This document shows, in pieces, positions 27,588 to 36,923 of a stretch of 64,000 nt of DNA. The notes under the pieces were generated by a model. That model did no database searches. It had not been told where the DNA came from and saw nothing but the letters and a program-made list of their open reading frames with translations. Positions within the stretch are counted from its first letter, which is position 1. Each line of letters begins with the position of its first letter. Source of the stretch: Pseudomonas xionganensis (GTDB taxonomy: Bacteria; Pseudomonadota; Gammaproteobacteria; Pseudomonadales; Pseudomonadaceae); the NCBI RefSeq assembly GCF_009763245.1, contig NZ_WKJZ01000001.1, positions 124,001 through 188,000 on the forward strand, in the 5' to 3' direction. A program made the translations under genes and the position numbers.

Positions 27588-28187
27588 ATGCTCGATGCCA
27601 CTTCCCTGAGCCGCGCGCAACTGCGCCGCCTGCTGCGCCAGCAACGCCGCGCCCTCAGCGCCACCGCGCAGCGCCTCGCGGCCCACGACCTGTATCGGCA
27701 ACTGGCCCAGCACCCGAGTTTTCGCCGCGCCCGGCATATTGCCCTGTACCTGCCCAACGATGGCGAGATCGACCCGCGCCCGCTGCTGCGCGCCGCCCAG
27801 CGCCGCGGCAAGGCCACCTACCTGCCGGTGCTCAGCCCCTGGCCGCGGAGCAAGATGGTGTTTCAACGCATCGTGCCGGGCGAACGCCTGGTGAAAAATC
27901 GTTTCGGCATTCCCGAGCCACGGCGCAACCTCAAGCGGCAACGCAAGGTCTGGACCCTGGATTTGGTACTGCTGCCCCTGGTGGGTTTTGATCGCCACGG
28001 CGGACGCCTGGGCATGGGCGGCGGGTTTTATGATCGCAGCCTGGGCTACCGGCAACTGCGCAAAAATTGGCACAAGCCGACGCTATTGGGCCTGGCCCAT
28101 GCCTGCCAACAGGTAGAACGTCTGGCCGTGGCCAGTTGGGACGTGCCGCTACAGGGCACAGTGACGGATCGGGGATGGTATCTATAA
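27588..28187 (+). CDS. ygfA: 5-formyltetrahydrofolate cyclo-ligase
   Basis: Converts 5-formyl-THF to 5,10-methenyl-THF using ATP. It has 199 residues. It carries the family motifs YLPNDGEIDPRPLL, the phosphate-binding RFGIPEP and the C-terminal GFDRHGGRLGMGGGFYDR. ATG 27588 gives the standard N-terminus (LSRAQLRRLLRQQRRAL). It is directly downstream of 6S RNA and may be co-transcribed with it, as in E. coli. Confidence 0.94.
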   Translation: MLDATSLSRAQLRRLLRQQRRALSATAQRLAAHDLYRQLAQHPSFRRARHIALYLPNDGEIDPRPLLRAAQRRGKATYLPVLSPWPRSKMVFQRIVPGERLVKNRFGIPEPRRNLKRQRKVWTLDLVLLPLVGFDRHGGRLGMGGGFYDRSLGYRQLRKNWHKPTLLGLAHACQQVERLAVASWDVPLQGTVTDRGWYL

Positions 28188-28233
28188 CCCCCCTGTGCAA
28201 AGGGGCGCCGCGCTCCCTGCGGCGGCCTCCTGA

Positions 28234-28368
28234 TCAACCAGCGGACTGCGACTGGCTGACCGGTACCTCATTCTGACGATCCCACAGGCTCTGGGTGTAA
28301 CCCGTGGTAACCACACCCAGAGTGAACAGAATGACCAGTACCCACATGACATCGGGTTTGCGTTTCAT
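28234..28368 (-). CDS. Small membrane protein, 44 residues, unknown function
   Basis: A short frame starting MKRKPDVMWVLVILFTLGVV and ending in a polar tail with VPVSQSQSAG. One hydrophobic helix (about residues 8-23) follows a basic N-terminus, so it is probably a single-pass inner-membrane protein with the tail in the periplasm; a non-cleaved signal anchor is likely. The ribosome-binding site GGGGGAGG six bases before the ATG is one of the best in the window and supports real translation. It converges on ygfA and diverges from the EVE gene. I recall similar short proteins in other pseudomonads but no function. Confidence 0.8.
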   Translation of the reverse strand: MKRKPDVMWVLVILFTLGVVTTGYTQSLWDRQNEVPVSQSQSAG

Positions 28369-28537
28369 CGAATGCCTCCCCCTTGAAGGCATGTTGCACG
28401 CGGTTAAGCCGCGATCGTTTTTGTTATGGAGTGTCTGGCGGCCTGCGCCCGGCTCACCTCAAGGCCCGCAAAGACATTAGGGTTGCCTGACTGACAGGGT
28501 CTGCCCGCTCAAAGACCGGAAAAATGGAGCAAAGTTC

Positions 28538-28987
28538 ATGCCTTATTGGCTAATGAAGTCCGAACCCGACGAATTATCCATCCACGACCTGCAGCGCCTG
28601 GGCGAAACCCGCTGGGACGGGGTGCGCAATTACCAGGCACGCAACTTTCTGCGCACCATGCAGCCAGGGGATCTGTTCTTCTTCTACCACTCCAGCTGCC
28701 CGGAGCCGGGCATCGCCGGAATCGGCCGCATCAGTAACGGGCACTACCCCGACCCTGTGGCTTTGCAGCCGGACAGTCACTACTTCGACGCCAAGGCCAG
28801 CGCCGAAAAAAATCCCTGGAGCGCGGTGGACGTAAGCTTTGTCGAGGCCTTCCCACGGGTACTGCCCCTGGGCCTGCTCAAGCAGCAGAGCGCCCTGCTG
28901 GAACTGCCCCTGGTACAGAAAGGCAGCCGCCTGTCGGTGATGCCGGTGAGCGAAGCGCAGTGGCAGGCGATTCTGGCACTACGCTGA
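28538..28987 (+). CDS. EVE domain-containing protein
   Basis: A 149-residue single EVE domain, PUA-like fold, with the typical MPYWLMKSEPDELSIHDLQ start, WDGVRNYQARNFLR, and GDLFFFYHSS. EVE domains bind modified bases in RNA or DNA; the stand-alone housekeeping type is widespread near ygfA in proteobacteria. The specific target is unknown. It converges on the FliL-like gene with 22 bases between stop codons. Confidence 0.88.
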   Translation: MPYWLMKSEPDELSIHDLQRLGETRWDGVRNYQARNFLRTMQPGDLFFFYHSSCPEPGIAGIGRISNGHYPDPVALQPDSHYFDAKASAEKNPWSAVDVSFVEAFPRVLPLGLLKQQSALLELPLVQKGSRLSVMPVSEAQWQAILALR

Positions 28988-29009
28988 AGCTGCTCGGGAT
29001 GGGGGCCAC

Positions 29010-29411
29010 TCAGCGCTGCAGGATCAGGTTGTTGAACAGCAGGTCCACCACCAGCGGCTTGCCCTCTTCCTCCTGCAGCACCTGCTGCACCTGCTTGAGC
29101 GCCTCCTGGCGCAGGGTTTCGCGGGCATCCGGGGCCTCCAGCGCCGCCTCGCTCTGCTGCGAAAAGAGCATCACCAACTGGTTACGGATCAGCGGGTCAT
29201 GATGCTTGACCTTGGCCTCATCCTCGGCACCCTCCACCCGCAGGGAAACTTCGGCCTTGTAGAACTTGAGTTTGGGACCCTCGCCAAAATTACCCACCAG
29301 GGCCGGGAACAGGTTGATATAGATGGCGGCAGGCGGCGGCGCCTTTTCCTCCTCGGCCATCAGCGGCAGGGACACGAACAGGCTCAGCAAGACAACGACC
29401 AATGCTTTCAC
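29010..29411 (-). CDS. FliL-like protein outside a flagellar cluster
   Basis: A 133-residue protein with a signal sequence or anchor (KALVVVLLSLFVSLPLMAEEE) followed by a FliL-type domain: AIYINLFPALVGNFG, then a mixed alpha/beta region ending VVDLLFNNLILQR. FliL proteins sit at the flagellar stator. No flagellar gene is nearby, so this is a paralogue whose role is unclear. The start is a GTG at 29411. It lies alone on the minus strand. Confidence 0.82.
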   Translation of the reverse strand: MKALVVVLLSLFVSLPLMAEEEKAPPPAAIYINLFPALVGNFGEGPKLKFYKAEVSLRVEGAEDEAKVKHHDPLIRNQLVMLFSQQSEAALEAPDARETLRQEALKQVQQVLQEEEGKPLVVDLLFNNLILQR

Positions 29412-29609
29412 GGGGGCAACACTCTTGAGGGCGATGGCCCTAGCATAGCCAGGCGCGACGCCAGACCCAAGCCCGAGACTTATATCGCCCCATCAGGTGC
29501 GGCCATGCTCGTTGACCGACAGGCCTCGGCACCTACACTGCAGGCACAACAGTGCGGCGCGGCAATCGGTCGCAGCCCGCTCCACCCCTCAGTTTCCAGG
29601 AAGCCCCCC

Positions 29610-30587
29610 ATGAAAGCCGTACTCTGCAAAGCCTTCGGCCCTGCCGACAGCCTGGTGCTGGAAGAGATTGCCAGCCCCGAAGCCAAGAAGAACGAGATCC
29701 TGCTGGAAGTGCATGCCGCCGGGGTCAACTTCCCCGACACCCTGATCATCGAGGGCAAGTACCAGTTCAAGCCGCCTTTCCCCTTCTCCCCGGGTGGCGA
29801 AGCCGCCGGTGTGGTCAAGGCCGTGGGCGAGAAGGTCAGCCACCTCAAGGTCGGCGACCGGGTCATGGCCCTGACCGGCTGGGGCAGCTTTGCCGAAGAA
29901 GTGGCGGTGCCCGGTTACAACGTCATCCCCGTGCCACCGAGCATGGACTTTGCCAGCGCCGCAGCCTTCGGCATGACCTACGGCACCTCCATGCACGCCC
30001 TCAAGCAACGGGCTAACCTGCAACCCGGCGAAACCCTGCTGGTGTTGGGCGCATCCGGCGGCGTCGGCCTGGCGGCAGTGGAAATCGGCAAGGCCATGGG
30101 CGCCAAGGTGATCGCCGCGGCCAGCAGCGCCGAGAAGCTGGAAGTGGCCAAGGCCGCCGGCGCCGATGAGCTGATCGACTACAGCGCCAGCAGCCTGAAG
30201 GATGAAGTCAAACGCCTGACCGGCGGCCAGGGCGCGGATGTGATCTACGACCCGGTGGGCGGCGACCTGTTCGATCAGGCCATTCGCTCCATCGCCTGGA
30301 ACGGCCGCTTGCTGGTGGTGGGCTTTGCCAGCGGGCGCATCCCCGAGCTGCCGGTCAATCTGTGCCTGCTCAAGGGCGCGGCGGTGGTCGGGGTATTCTG
30401 GGGCTCATTTGCCCAGCGCCAGCCGCAGGACAACGCCGCCAACTTCCAGCAGCTGTTTGCCTGGCACGCCGAAGGCAAACTCAAGCCCCTGGTTTCGCAG
30501 ACCTTCCCCCTGGAACAGGCCGCAGATGCCATCAATCACCTGGCCCAGCGCAAGGCCGTGGGCAAGGTGGTGGTGCAGGTGCGGTAA
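29610..30587 (+). CDS. NADPH:quinone oxidoreductase, zinc-independent MDR family
   Basis: A 325-residue medium-chain dehydrogenase/reductase. The catalytic domain begins MKAVLCKAFGPADSLVLEE; the nucleotide-binding motif is LVLGASGGVGLAAVEIGKAMGAKVIAAA around residues 145-170. It lacks the cysteines and histidines of zinc alcohol dehydrogenases. Probably reduces quinones or enoyl substrates with NADPH; the natural substrate is unknown. ATG 29610 follows CCAGGAAG. It is a single gene converging on the ferredoxin-reductase gene across palindrome copy C. Confidence 0.88.
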   Translation: MKAVLCKAFGPADSLVLEEIASPEAKKNEILLEVHAAGVNFPDTLIIEGKYQFKPPFPFSPGGEAAGVVKAVGEKVSHLKVGDRVMALTGWGSFAEEVAVPGYNVIPVPPSMDFASAAAFGMTYGTSMHALKQRANLQPGETLLVLGASGGVGLAAVEIGKAMGAKVIAAASSAEKLEVAKAAGADELIDYSASSLKDEVKRLTGGQGADVIYDPVGGDLFDQAIRSIAWNGRLLVVGFASGRIPELPVNLCLLKGAAVVGVFWGSFAQRQPQDNAANFQQLFAWHAEGKLKPLVSQTFPLEQAADAINHLAQRKAVGKVVVQVR

Positions 30588-30589
30588 AT

Positions 30590-30664
30590 GTAGGGTGGAT
30601 GACGCTTTATTCATCCACCACTCACGCCCAAATTGGTGGATCGGTGAAACGTGATCCACCCTAC
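30590..30664. repeat. GTAGGGTGGATG-family palindrome, copy C (double)
   Basis: A 75-base element: the outer arms GTAGGGTGGAT and ATCCACCCTAC enclose inner arms (GGATGACG..TTCATCC and GGTGGATC..GATCCACC), so it can fold as one long or two short hairpins. It lies between the convergent quinone oxidoreductase and ferredoxin-reductase genes. Confidence 0.85.
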
Positions 30665-30692
30665 CAAGCCGCCTCCGGGCGGCTTTTCTCAT

Positions 30693-31661
30693 TCAGCCGC
30701 GCGGCGCATAGGCAAAGACATCGGCGCGCATCTGCTCGGCGCCCATGCCGGCCTCGACCAGGGCATCCAGGGTGGCGTAGACCATGGTCGGCGAGCCGCT
30801 GGCATAGACATGCAGGGCCACCAGATCGGGGAAGTCCTCGCGCACCGCCTGGTGCAGCAGGCCACGCCGCCCCGGCCAGCTGGCACTGTCGCTGACCACC
30901 TGATGCAGGAACAGGTTCGGCAGCTGACTCCAGGCTGCCCACTCCTCAATCTGGTAGAAATCTTCGGGCTGACGCGCGCCCCAGTAGAGGTGCACCGGGT
31001 GCTTGAAGCCGGCCGCCCGGCAGTGTTCGATCAGGCTGCGCATCTGCGCCATGCCGGTGCCGGCGGCGATCAGCACCAGAGGGCCATCCGGCAGCTCGGC
31101 CAGGTGGGTATCGCCGAAGGGCAGCTGCACCCGCGCCCGCCCCTGCTCGCGTAAATGGGCCAGCAGGTTCAGGGTGGCCTCGTCGCGGGCCAGGATATGC
31201 AGCTCCAGCACGCGCCCGGCATGGGGCGCCGAAGCCAGGGAAAAAGCCGCCATCTCGCCGTCCGGGCGTTGCAGCAGCAGGTACTGCCCGGCGTGATAGC
31301 GCACAGCCTTGCCCGCCGGGGCATTCAGGCGCACCCGAAACACATCGCCGCCCAGGGGCTCGCAACCGAGCAGTTGGCAGCTCAGCTCGCGCACCGGGAG
31401 TTCCCCCGGGGCCAGCACGCCATCCCAGAGCAGCACGCAGTCGGCCTCCGGCTCGGCCAGACAGGCGAACACCTCGCCATGCTCCAGCACTTCACCGGCC
31501 TGGCGCACCCGGCCGTTGACCAGCAGCGCCGCGCAGATATGACAGTTGCCGTTGCGGCAGCTCTGCGGGCAGTCGTAGCCCAGGCGTCGGGCTGCATCGA
31601 GGATGCGCTCGCCGCGTTCGACCTGGATCTGCGCCCCCGAGGGGTTGAAGGTGACCTTCAT
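30693..31661 (-). CDS. Ferredoxin-type NAD(P)H-flavin reductase (AscD/RfbI-like)
   Basis: A 322-residue electron-transfer protein. It has an N-terminal plant-type [2Fe-2S] domain with CPQSCRNGNCHIC and a distal Cys in ACLAEPEADC. An FAD-binding barrel follows (PAGKAVRYHAGQYLLLQ), then the NAD(P)-binding domain (LVLIAAGTGMAQMRSLIEH and YASGSPTMV). The architecture matches CDP-6-deoxy-glucoseen reductase and phenol hydroxylase reductases. ATG 31661 overlaps the ubiD stop as TGATG, so the two genes are coupled. No sugar-pathway genes are nearby, so the AscD name is likely only family inheritance. Confidence 0.85.
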   Translation of the reverse strand: MKVTFNPSGAQIQVERGERILDAARRLGYDCPQSCRNGNCHICAALLVNGRVRQAGEVLEHGEVFACLAEPEADCVLLWDGVLAPGELPVRELSCQLLGCEPLGGDVFRVRLNAPAGKAVRYHAGQYLLLQRPDGEMAAFSLASAPHAGRVLELHILARDEATLNLLAHLREQGRARVQLPFGDTHLAELPDGPLVLIAAGTGMAQMRSLIEHCRAAGFKHPVHLYWGARQPEDFYQIEEWAAWSQLPNLFLHQVVSDSASWPGRRGLLHQAVREDFPDLVALHVYASGSPTMVYATLDALVEAGMGAEQMRADVFAYAPRG

Positions 31662-33127
31662 CAATCGATTCCCAGCTCGGCCCATAGCGCATCGACGCGC
31701 TGTTTGACCGCTTCATCCTGAACGATAGCCCGGCCCCACTCGCGCGTGGTTTCGCCCGGCCATTTATGGGTGGCATCCAGGCCCATCTTCGAACCCAGAC
31801 CCGAGATCGGCGAGGCGAAGTCCAGGTAGTCGATCGGTGTGTTGTCGATCATCACAGTGTCGCGTTTAGGGTCCATGCGCGTGGTGATGGCCCAGATCAC
31901 GTCGTTCCAGTCACGGGCGTTGATATCGTCGTCGGTGACGATGACGAACTTGGTGTACATAAACTGGCGCAGGAAGCTCCACACCCCGAGCATCACCCGC
32001 TTGGCATGGCCGGGGTACTGCTTCTTGATGGTCACCACCGCCAGGCGGTAGGAGCAGCCTTCCGGCGGCAGGTAGAAGTCGGTGATCTCGGGGAACTGCT
32101 TCTGCAGGATCGGCACGAACACCTCGTTCAGCGCCACGCCGAGAATCGCCGGCTCATCCGGCGGGCGGCCGGTATAGGTGCTGTGGTAGATCGGATCGCG
32201 GCGGCGGGTGATGCGCTCGACGGTGAACACCGGGAAGCTGTCCACTTCGTTGTAGTAGCCGGTGTGATCGCCATAGGGCCCTTCCGGCGCGGTCTCGCCC
32301 GGATGGATCACGCCTTCCAGCACGATCTCGGCGCTGGCCGGCACCTGCAGATCGCTGCCACGGGCCTTGACCAGTTCAGTCTTGTGCCCACGCAGCAGGC
32401 CGGCGAAGGCGTATTCGGACAGGCTATCCGGCACCGGCGTGACCGCGCCGAGAATGGTCGCAGGATCCGCGCCCAAAGCCACACACACCGGATAGGGACG
32501 ATCCGGGTATTTCTGGCACCAGTCGCGGAAATCCAGGGCGCCGCCCCGGTGGCTGAGCCAGCGCATGATCAGCTTGTTGCGGCCAATCACCTGTTGGCGG
32601 TAGATACCGAGGTTCTGCCGTTCCTTGTTCGGCCCCTTGGTGATGGTCAGGCCCCAGGTGATCAACGGCGCCACATCGCCCGGCCAGCAGTGCTGGATCG
32701 GCAGCTTGGTCAGGTCGACGGCCTCGCCCTCTTCGATCACCTCCTGGCAGGGCGCATCCTTGAGCACCTTGGGCGCCATGCTCAGGACCTTCTTGAAGAT
32801 CGGCAGCTTGTTCCAGGCGTCTTTCAGGCCCTTGGGCGGCTCCGGCTCCTTGAGAAAGGCCAGCAGCTTGCCGATTTCGCGCAGCTCGCTGACCTCCTCG
32901 GCGCCCATGCCCAGAGCCACCCGCTTGGGGGTGCCGAACAGATTGCCGAGCACTGGCGTGGTGAAGCCCGTGGGGTTCTCGAACAGCAACGCCGGACCGC
33001 CGCGGCGCAGGGTGCGGTCGCAGATTTCGGTCATCTCCAGCACCGGCGACACCGGGGTCTGGATGCGCTTGAGTTCACCGCGCTTTTCCAGCTCGCGGAT
33101 AAAGTCGCGCAGGTCACGGTACTGCAT
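31661..33127 (-). CDS. ubiD: 4-hydroxy-3-polyprenylbenzoate decarboxylase
   Basis: Decarboxylates the prenylated 4-hydroxybenzoate intermediate of ubiquinone synthesis using the prenylated FMN made by UbiX. It has 488 residues. UbiD features are [22 protein letters not shown] at the start, the prFMN/metal-site region [19 protein letters not shown], and [19 protein letters not shown] with the catalytic Glu. It leads a two-gene unit with the downstream reductase. The rho terminator and gene lie upstream on the same strand. Confidence 0.96.
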   Translation of the reverse strand: MQYRDLRDFIRELEKRGELKRIQTPVSPVLEMTEICDRTLRRGGPALLFENPTGFTTPVLGNLFGTPKRVALGMGAEEVSELREIGKLLAFLKEPEPPKGLKDAWNKLPIFKKVLSMAPKVLKDAPCQEVIEEGEAVDLTKLPIQHCWPGDVAPLITWGLTITKGPNKERQNLGIYRQQVIGRNKLIMRWLSHRGGALDFRDWCQKYPDRPYPVCVALGADPATILGAVTPVPDSLSEYAFAGLLRGHKTELVKARGSDLQVPASAEIVLEGVIHPGETAPEGPYGDHTGYYNEVDSFPVFTVERITRRRDPIYHSTYTGRPPDEPAILGVALNEVFVPILQKQFPEITDFYLPPEGCSYRLAVVTIKKQYPGHAKRVMLGVWSFLRQFMYTKFVIVTDDDINARDWNDVIWAITTRMDPKRDTVMIDNTPIDYLDFASPISGLGSKMGLDATHKWPGETTREWGRAIVQDEAVKQRVDALWAELGID

Positions 33128-33218
33128 GCTGGGACCTCATAGGGGGCGGACCAATCGGGGCGCAAAGTTTAGCGCCGAAGTCGGTCTTTCAGAAGGATGA
33201 TGCAACGTCCAGATGCAC

Positions 33219-33242
33219 AAAAGCCGGGCAAGCCCGGCCTTG
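33219..33242 (-). terminator. rho gene terminator
   Basis: On the minus strand GCCGGGC-TT-GCCCGGC followed by TTTTGTG, 18 bases after the rho stop codon: a standard intrinsic terminator with a short U tract. Confidence 0.85.
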
Positions 33243-33259
33243 TGGCGCAAAGCAGATGC

Positions 33260-34519
33260 TTACTTGCGCTTCATCGACAGGAAGAACTCTTCGTTGGTCT
33301 TGGTCGTCTTCAGCTTGTCGATCAGGAACTCGATGGCGGCGATTTCATCCATCGGGTGCAGCAGCTTGCGCAGAATCCAGATACGCGACAGCTCTTCCTC
33401 GCCGGTCAGCAACTCTTCGCGGCGGGTGCCGGAACGGTTGATATTGATGGCGGGGAATACGCGCTTCTCGGCGATGCGGCGGTCAAGGATCAGCTCCATG
33501 TTGCCGGTGCCTTTGAATTCCTCGTAGATCACCTCGTCCATTTTCGAGCCGGTTTCCACCAGCGCGGTGGCGAGGATGGTCAGCGAACCGCCTTCCTCGA
33601 TATTGCGCGCAGCACCGAAGAAACGCTTGGGCTTCTCCAGGGCGTGGGCGTCGACACCACCGGTGAGCACCTTGCCGGAGCTGGGGATCACGGTGTTGTA
33701 AGCACGGGCCAGACGGGTGATGGAGTCGAGCAGAATGACCACATCCTTTTTGTGCTCGACCAGACGCTTGGCCTTCTCGATCACCATCTCGGCGACCTGC
33801 ACGTGGCGGGTCGGCGGCTCGTCGAAGGTGGAGGCGACCACTTCGCCGCGCACGGTGCGCTGCATCTCGGTCACTTCTTCCGGGCGCTCGTCGATCAGCA
33901 GGACGATCAGGTGGCACTCGGGGTTGTTGCGGGTGATGTTGCTGGCGATGTTCTGCAGCATGATGGTCTTGCCCGCTTTCGGCGGGGCGACGATCAGGCC
34001 GCGCTGGCCCTTGCCGATCGGCGCGCAGAGGTCGATCACCCGGCCGGTGATGTCCTCGGTGGAGCCGTTACCGGCTTCCATGGTCAGGCGCTTGTTGGCG
34101 AACAGCGGCGTCAGGTTCTCGAACAGGATCTTGCTCTTGGCGTTCTCGGGGCGGTCGTAGTTGATGGTGTCGACCTTGAGCAACGCGAAGTAGCGCTCGC
34201 CGTCTTTCGGCGGGCGGATCTTGCCGACGATGGTGTCGCCGGTGCGCAGGTTGAAGCGGCGGATCTGGCTGGGCGAGACGTAGATATCGTCGGGGCCGGC
34301 CAGATAGGAGGCATCCGCAGAGCGGAGAAAGCCGAAACCGTCCTGGAGAATCTCCAGCACGCCATCACCGGAGATCTCTTCGCCACTTTTGGCATGCTTC
34401 TTCAGCAAGGCGAAGATGATGTCCTGCTTGCGCGAACGGGCCATGTTTTCCAGGCCCATCTGTTCGGCGAGTTCCAGCAGTTCGGTGATCGGCTTTTGCT
34501 TGAGTTCGGTCAGATTCAT
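33260..34519 (-). CDS. rho: Transcription termination factor Rho
   Basis: A hexameric RNA-dependent ATPase that ends transcription. It has 419 residues, the standard length. It has an N-terminal helical/OB RNA-binding part with [20 protein letters not shown] and GFGFLR, Walker [10 protein letters not shown] with Lys184, Walker [13 protein letters not shown], and the Q/R-loop region with [20 protein letters not shown]. Start ATG 34519. A leader of about 350 bases separates it from trxA; rho is autoregulated in other bacteria, and this leader may serve that. Confidence 0.98.
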   Translation of the reverse strand: MNLTELKQKPITELLELAEQMGLENMARSRKQDIIFALLKKHAKSGEEISGDGVLEILQDGFGFLRSADASYLAGPDDIYVSPSQIRRFNLRTGDTIVGKIRPPKDGERYFALLKVDTINYDRPENAKSKILFENLTPLFANKRLTMEAGNGSTEDITGRVIDLCAPIGKGQRGLIVAPPKAGKTIMLQNIASNITRNNPECHLIVLLIDERPEEVTEMQRTVRGEVVASTFDEPPTRHVQVAEMVIEKAKRLVEHKKDVVILLDSITRLARAYNTVIPSSGKVLTGGVDAHALEKPKRFFGAARNIEEGGSLTILATALVETGSKMDEVIYEEFKGTGNMELILDRRIAEKRVFPAININRSGTRREELLTGEEELSRIWILRKLLHPMDEIAAIEFLIDKLKTTKTNEEFFLSMKRK

Positions 34520-34842
34520 AGGAATGACATGATCATTTTAGGAGGGAAATAAGCTATTCAGCTTGGGAGGCCGCGCCGCTGAGATAGCGAAAGGTTCGCC
34601 AGCGGATTTCGAAGGTATTCGCGCAGGAACTGTCGGCGACGGCTTGCAGGGCGCTGCATAGAAAATACAGCGAGGCCGAATGTACCACCGGCTTTATTCG
34701 CACGTCCAGCCCTTAAGGTGAAAGTCACGTAGCGCCGGGTAAGGGCGGCCGACATACCCCCAGATATAAAAAATGGCCGGGAGCCATTTCTAACGTCGCT
34801 AGCGACGGCCCGAAGGGTGGCCGCCATGGATGGCGGGCCATA
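34520..34842. other. Non-coding trxA-rho spacer with a hairpin cluster
   Basis: About 320 bases with no credible gene. The rho-proximal part is plain leader. The trxA-proximal part has three hairpins in a row: AAATGGC/GCCATTT (34771-34789), the perfect 14-base palindrome CGTCGCTAGCGACG (34794-34807) and CCGCCAT/ATGGCGG (34821-34836), followed by the trxA terminator. It probably contains the rho promoter, which I could not place. Confidence 0.6.
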
Positions 34843-34870
34843 AAAAAGCCCCGTGTTTTACGGGGCTTCT
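34843..34870 (-). terminator. trxA terminator
   Basis: On the minus strand AAGCCCCGT, loop AAAA, CACGGGGCTT, then TTTTTA, 14 bases past the trxA stop: a strong intrinsic terminator. Confidence 0.92.
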
Positions 34871-34884
34871 CGCACAGCCTGGAC

Positions 34885-35211
34885 TCAGATATTGCTATCG
34901 AGGAAAGCGGCCAGTTGCGACTTGGACAGCGCACCGACCTTGGTGGCTTCGACATTGCCGTTCTTGAACAGCATCAGGGTCGGGATGCCGCGCACGCCGA
35001 ACTTCGGCGGGGTTTCCTGGTTCTCGTCGATGTTCAGCTTGCACACCTTGAGCTTGCCCTGATAGTCCTTGGCGATCTCGTCCAGCACCGGGGCGATCAT
35101 CTTGCACGGGCCGCACCACTCAGCCCAGTAGTCGACCAGAACCGGGCCGTCGGCCTGCAGCACGTCTTGCTCAAAGCTGGCGTCGCTGACGTTGGTGATG
35201 AATTCGCTCAT
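34885..35211 (-). CDS. trxA: Thioredoxin 1
   Basis: A cytoplasmic dithiol reductant for ribonucleotide reductase and many other proteins. It has 108 residues. The active site is WCGPCK with Cys33 and Cys36; the cis-Pro loop is [11 protein letters not shown] 35211 is chosen over a longer in-frame upstream start because it gives the canonical length. It diverges from ppx and is followed by its own strong terminator, then rho, the usual trxA-rho order. Confidence 0.97.
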   Translation of the reverse strand: MSEFITNVSDASFEQDVLQADGPVLVDYWAEWCGPCKMIAPVLDEIAKDYQGKLKVCKLNIDENQETPPKFGVRGIPTLMLFKNGNVEATKVGALSKSQLAAFLDSNI

Positions 35212-35411
35212 GGACAGTCTCCGTAATCGGATGCAAAAAGATGGGCGCATCATAGCCCGGCTTGGGTCACACAGGAAGGCACCGGCCATTGAGCCTTTCT
35301 ATGAGTGTCTGCAAACGTCGGATTGTCATAGCCCTGTGCGACAACGCAATGCGTTGGCGTGTCCGCCCTATCGTGGCAGGATGGCGCATCACGCATCGAG
35401 ATCTCAGCACC

Positions 35412-36914
35412 ATGGCCCATCCTTCCATCGACTCCTTTCCCATGATTGCCGCCATCGACCTGGGCTCGAACAGTTTTCATATGGTGCTGGCCAAGGCCGA
35501 TCATGGCGAGATTCGCATTCTGGAGCGCCTGGGCGACAAGGTGCAGCTGGCCGCCGGTCTGGACGATGAGCGCATGCTCAGTGAGGAAGCCATGCAGCGT
35601 GGGCTCGATTGCCTGCGCCGCTTCGCCCAGCTGACCGCCAACCTGCCCGAAGGTGCGGTACGCATTGTCGGTACCAACGCCCTGCGCGAGGCGCGCAACC
35701 GCGCCGAGTTTATTCGCCGCGCCGAAGAATTGCTGTCCCATCAGGTGGAGGTGATCTCCGGGCGCGAGGAAGCGCGTCTGATCTACCTGGGCGTGTCCCA
35801 CAGCATCGCCGATACCCCGGGCAAACGCCTGGTCACCGATATCGGCGGCGGCAGTACCGAGTTCATCATCGGCCAGCGCTTCGAGCCGTTGCTGCGCGAA
35901 AGTCTGCAGATGGGCTGCGTCAGCTTTACCCAGCGCTTCTTCCGCGACGGCAAGATCACCCCGGCGCGCTATGCCCAGGCCTACACCGCGGCGCGCCTGG
36001 AGATCATGGGCATCGAGCACGCCCTGCGCCGTCTCGGCTGGGAGGATGCGGTGGGCGCCTCGGGCACCATCAAGGCCATCGGCCTGGCCATCCAGGCCGC
36101 CGGGCTGGGCAGCGGCGAGGTCAATGCCGAGGGCCTGGCCTGGCTCAAGCGCAAGCTGTTCAAGATCGGCGAGACGGACAAGCTCGACCTCGACGGCATC
36201 AAGCCGGATCGCCGGGCCATCTTCCCCGCCGGCCTGGCCATTCTCGAAGCCATCTTCGACGCCTGTGCCATCGAGCGCATGAGCCACTCCGAAGGCGCCC
36301 TGCGCGAAGGGGTGCTGTATGACCTGATGGGTCGCCACCAGCACGAGGATGTGCGTGAGCGCACCCTGAGCTCGCTGATGGAGCGTTACCACGTTGACCT
36401 GGAGCAGGCCTCACGGGTGGAAAGCAAGGCGCTCTCGGCCCTGGACAAGGTCGCCGGCGACTGGCAACTGCAGGAGGACTGGCACCGTGAGCTGCTCAGC
36501 TGGGCGGCCAAGGTGCACGAAGTGGGGCTGGATATCGCCCACTATCAGTACCACAAGCACGGCGCCTACCTGATCGAACACTCGGACCTGGCCGGTTTCT
36601 CCCGCCAGGATCAGCAGATGCTGGCCCTGCTGGTGCGCGGTCACCGACGCAATATTCCCAAGGACAAGTTCGCCGAATTCGGCGCCGATGGCATCAAGCT
36701 GATCCGCCTGTGCGTGCTGCTGCGCTTTGCCATCCTCTTCCACCATATCCGTGGCGGTCAGGAAATGCCCCAGGTTCAGTTACTGGCCCGCGAGCAGAGC
36801 CTGGAAATCGTCTTCCCGGACAACTGGCTGGAAGCCAACCCCCTGACCCAGGCCGACTTCGTGCGCGAAGCAGACTGGCTCAAGCGGGTCGGTATCGAAC
36901 TTAGCGTGCGCTAA
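35412..36914 (+). CDS. ppx: Exopolyphosphatase
   Basis: Releases phosphate from the ends of polyphosphate chains; Ppx/GppA family with an ASKHA fold. It has 500 residues. The phosphate-1 motif is [16 protein letters not shown] near the N-terminus, phosphate-2 is [11 protein letters not shown], and the C-terminal HD-like helical domain has [18 protein letters not shown] 35412 gives the expected N-terminus; a second ATG lies ten codons later. It converges on ppk. Having synthase and phosphatase tail to tail, not in one operon, is typical of Pseudomonas. Confidence 0.95.
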   Translation: MAHPSIDSFPMIAAIDLGSNSFHMVLAKADHGEIRILERLGDKVQLAAGLDDERMLSEEAMQRGLDCLRRFAQLTANLPEGAVRIVGTNALREARNRAEFIRRAEELLSHQVEVISGREEARLIYLGVSHSIADTPGKRLVTDIGGGSTEFIIGQRFEPLLRESLQMGCVSFTQRFFRDGKITPARYAQAYTAARLEIMGIEHALRRLGWEDAVGASGTIKAIGLAIQAAGLGSGEVNAEGLAWLKRKLFKIGETDKLDLDGIKPDRRAIFPAGLAILEAIFDACAIERMSHSEGALREGVLYDLMGRHQHEDVRERTLSSLMERYHVDLEQASRVESKALSALDKVAGDWQLQEDWHRELLSWAAKVHEVGLDIAHYQYHKHGAYLIEHSDLAGFSRQDQQMLALLVRGHRRNIPKDKFAEFGADGIKLIRLCVLLRFAILFHHIRGGQEMPQVQLLAREQSLEIVFPDNWLEANPLTQADFVREADWLKRVGIELSVR

Positions 36915-36923
36915 GCCCGGGCC

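Noticed and set aside
28205..28224. Hairpin between ygfA and the 44-residue gene
   Set aside because: The stem is only about five base pairs and the T tract is weak, so a terminator call is not supported.
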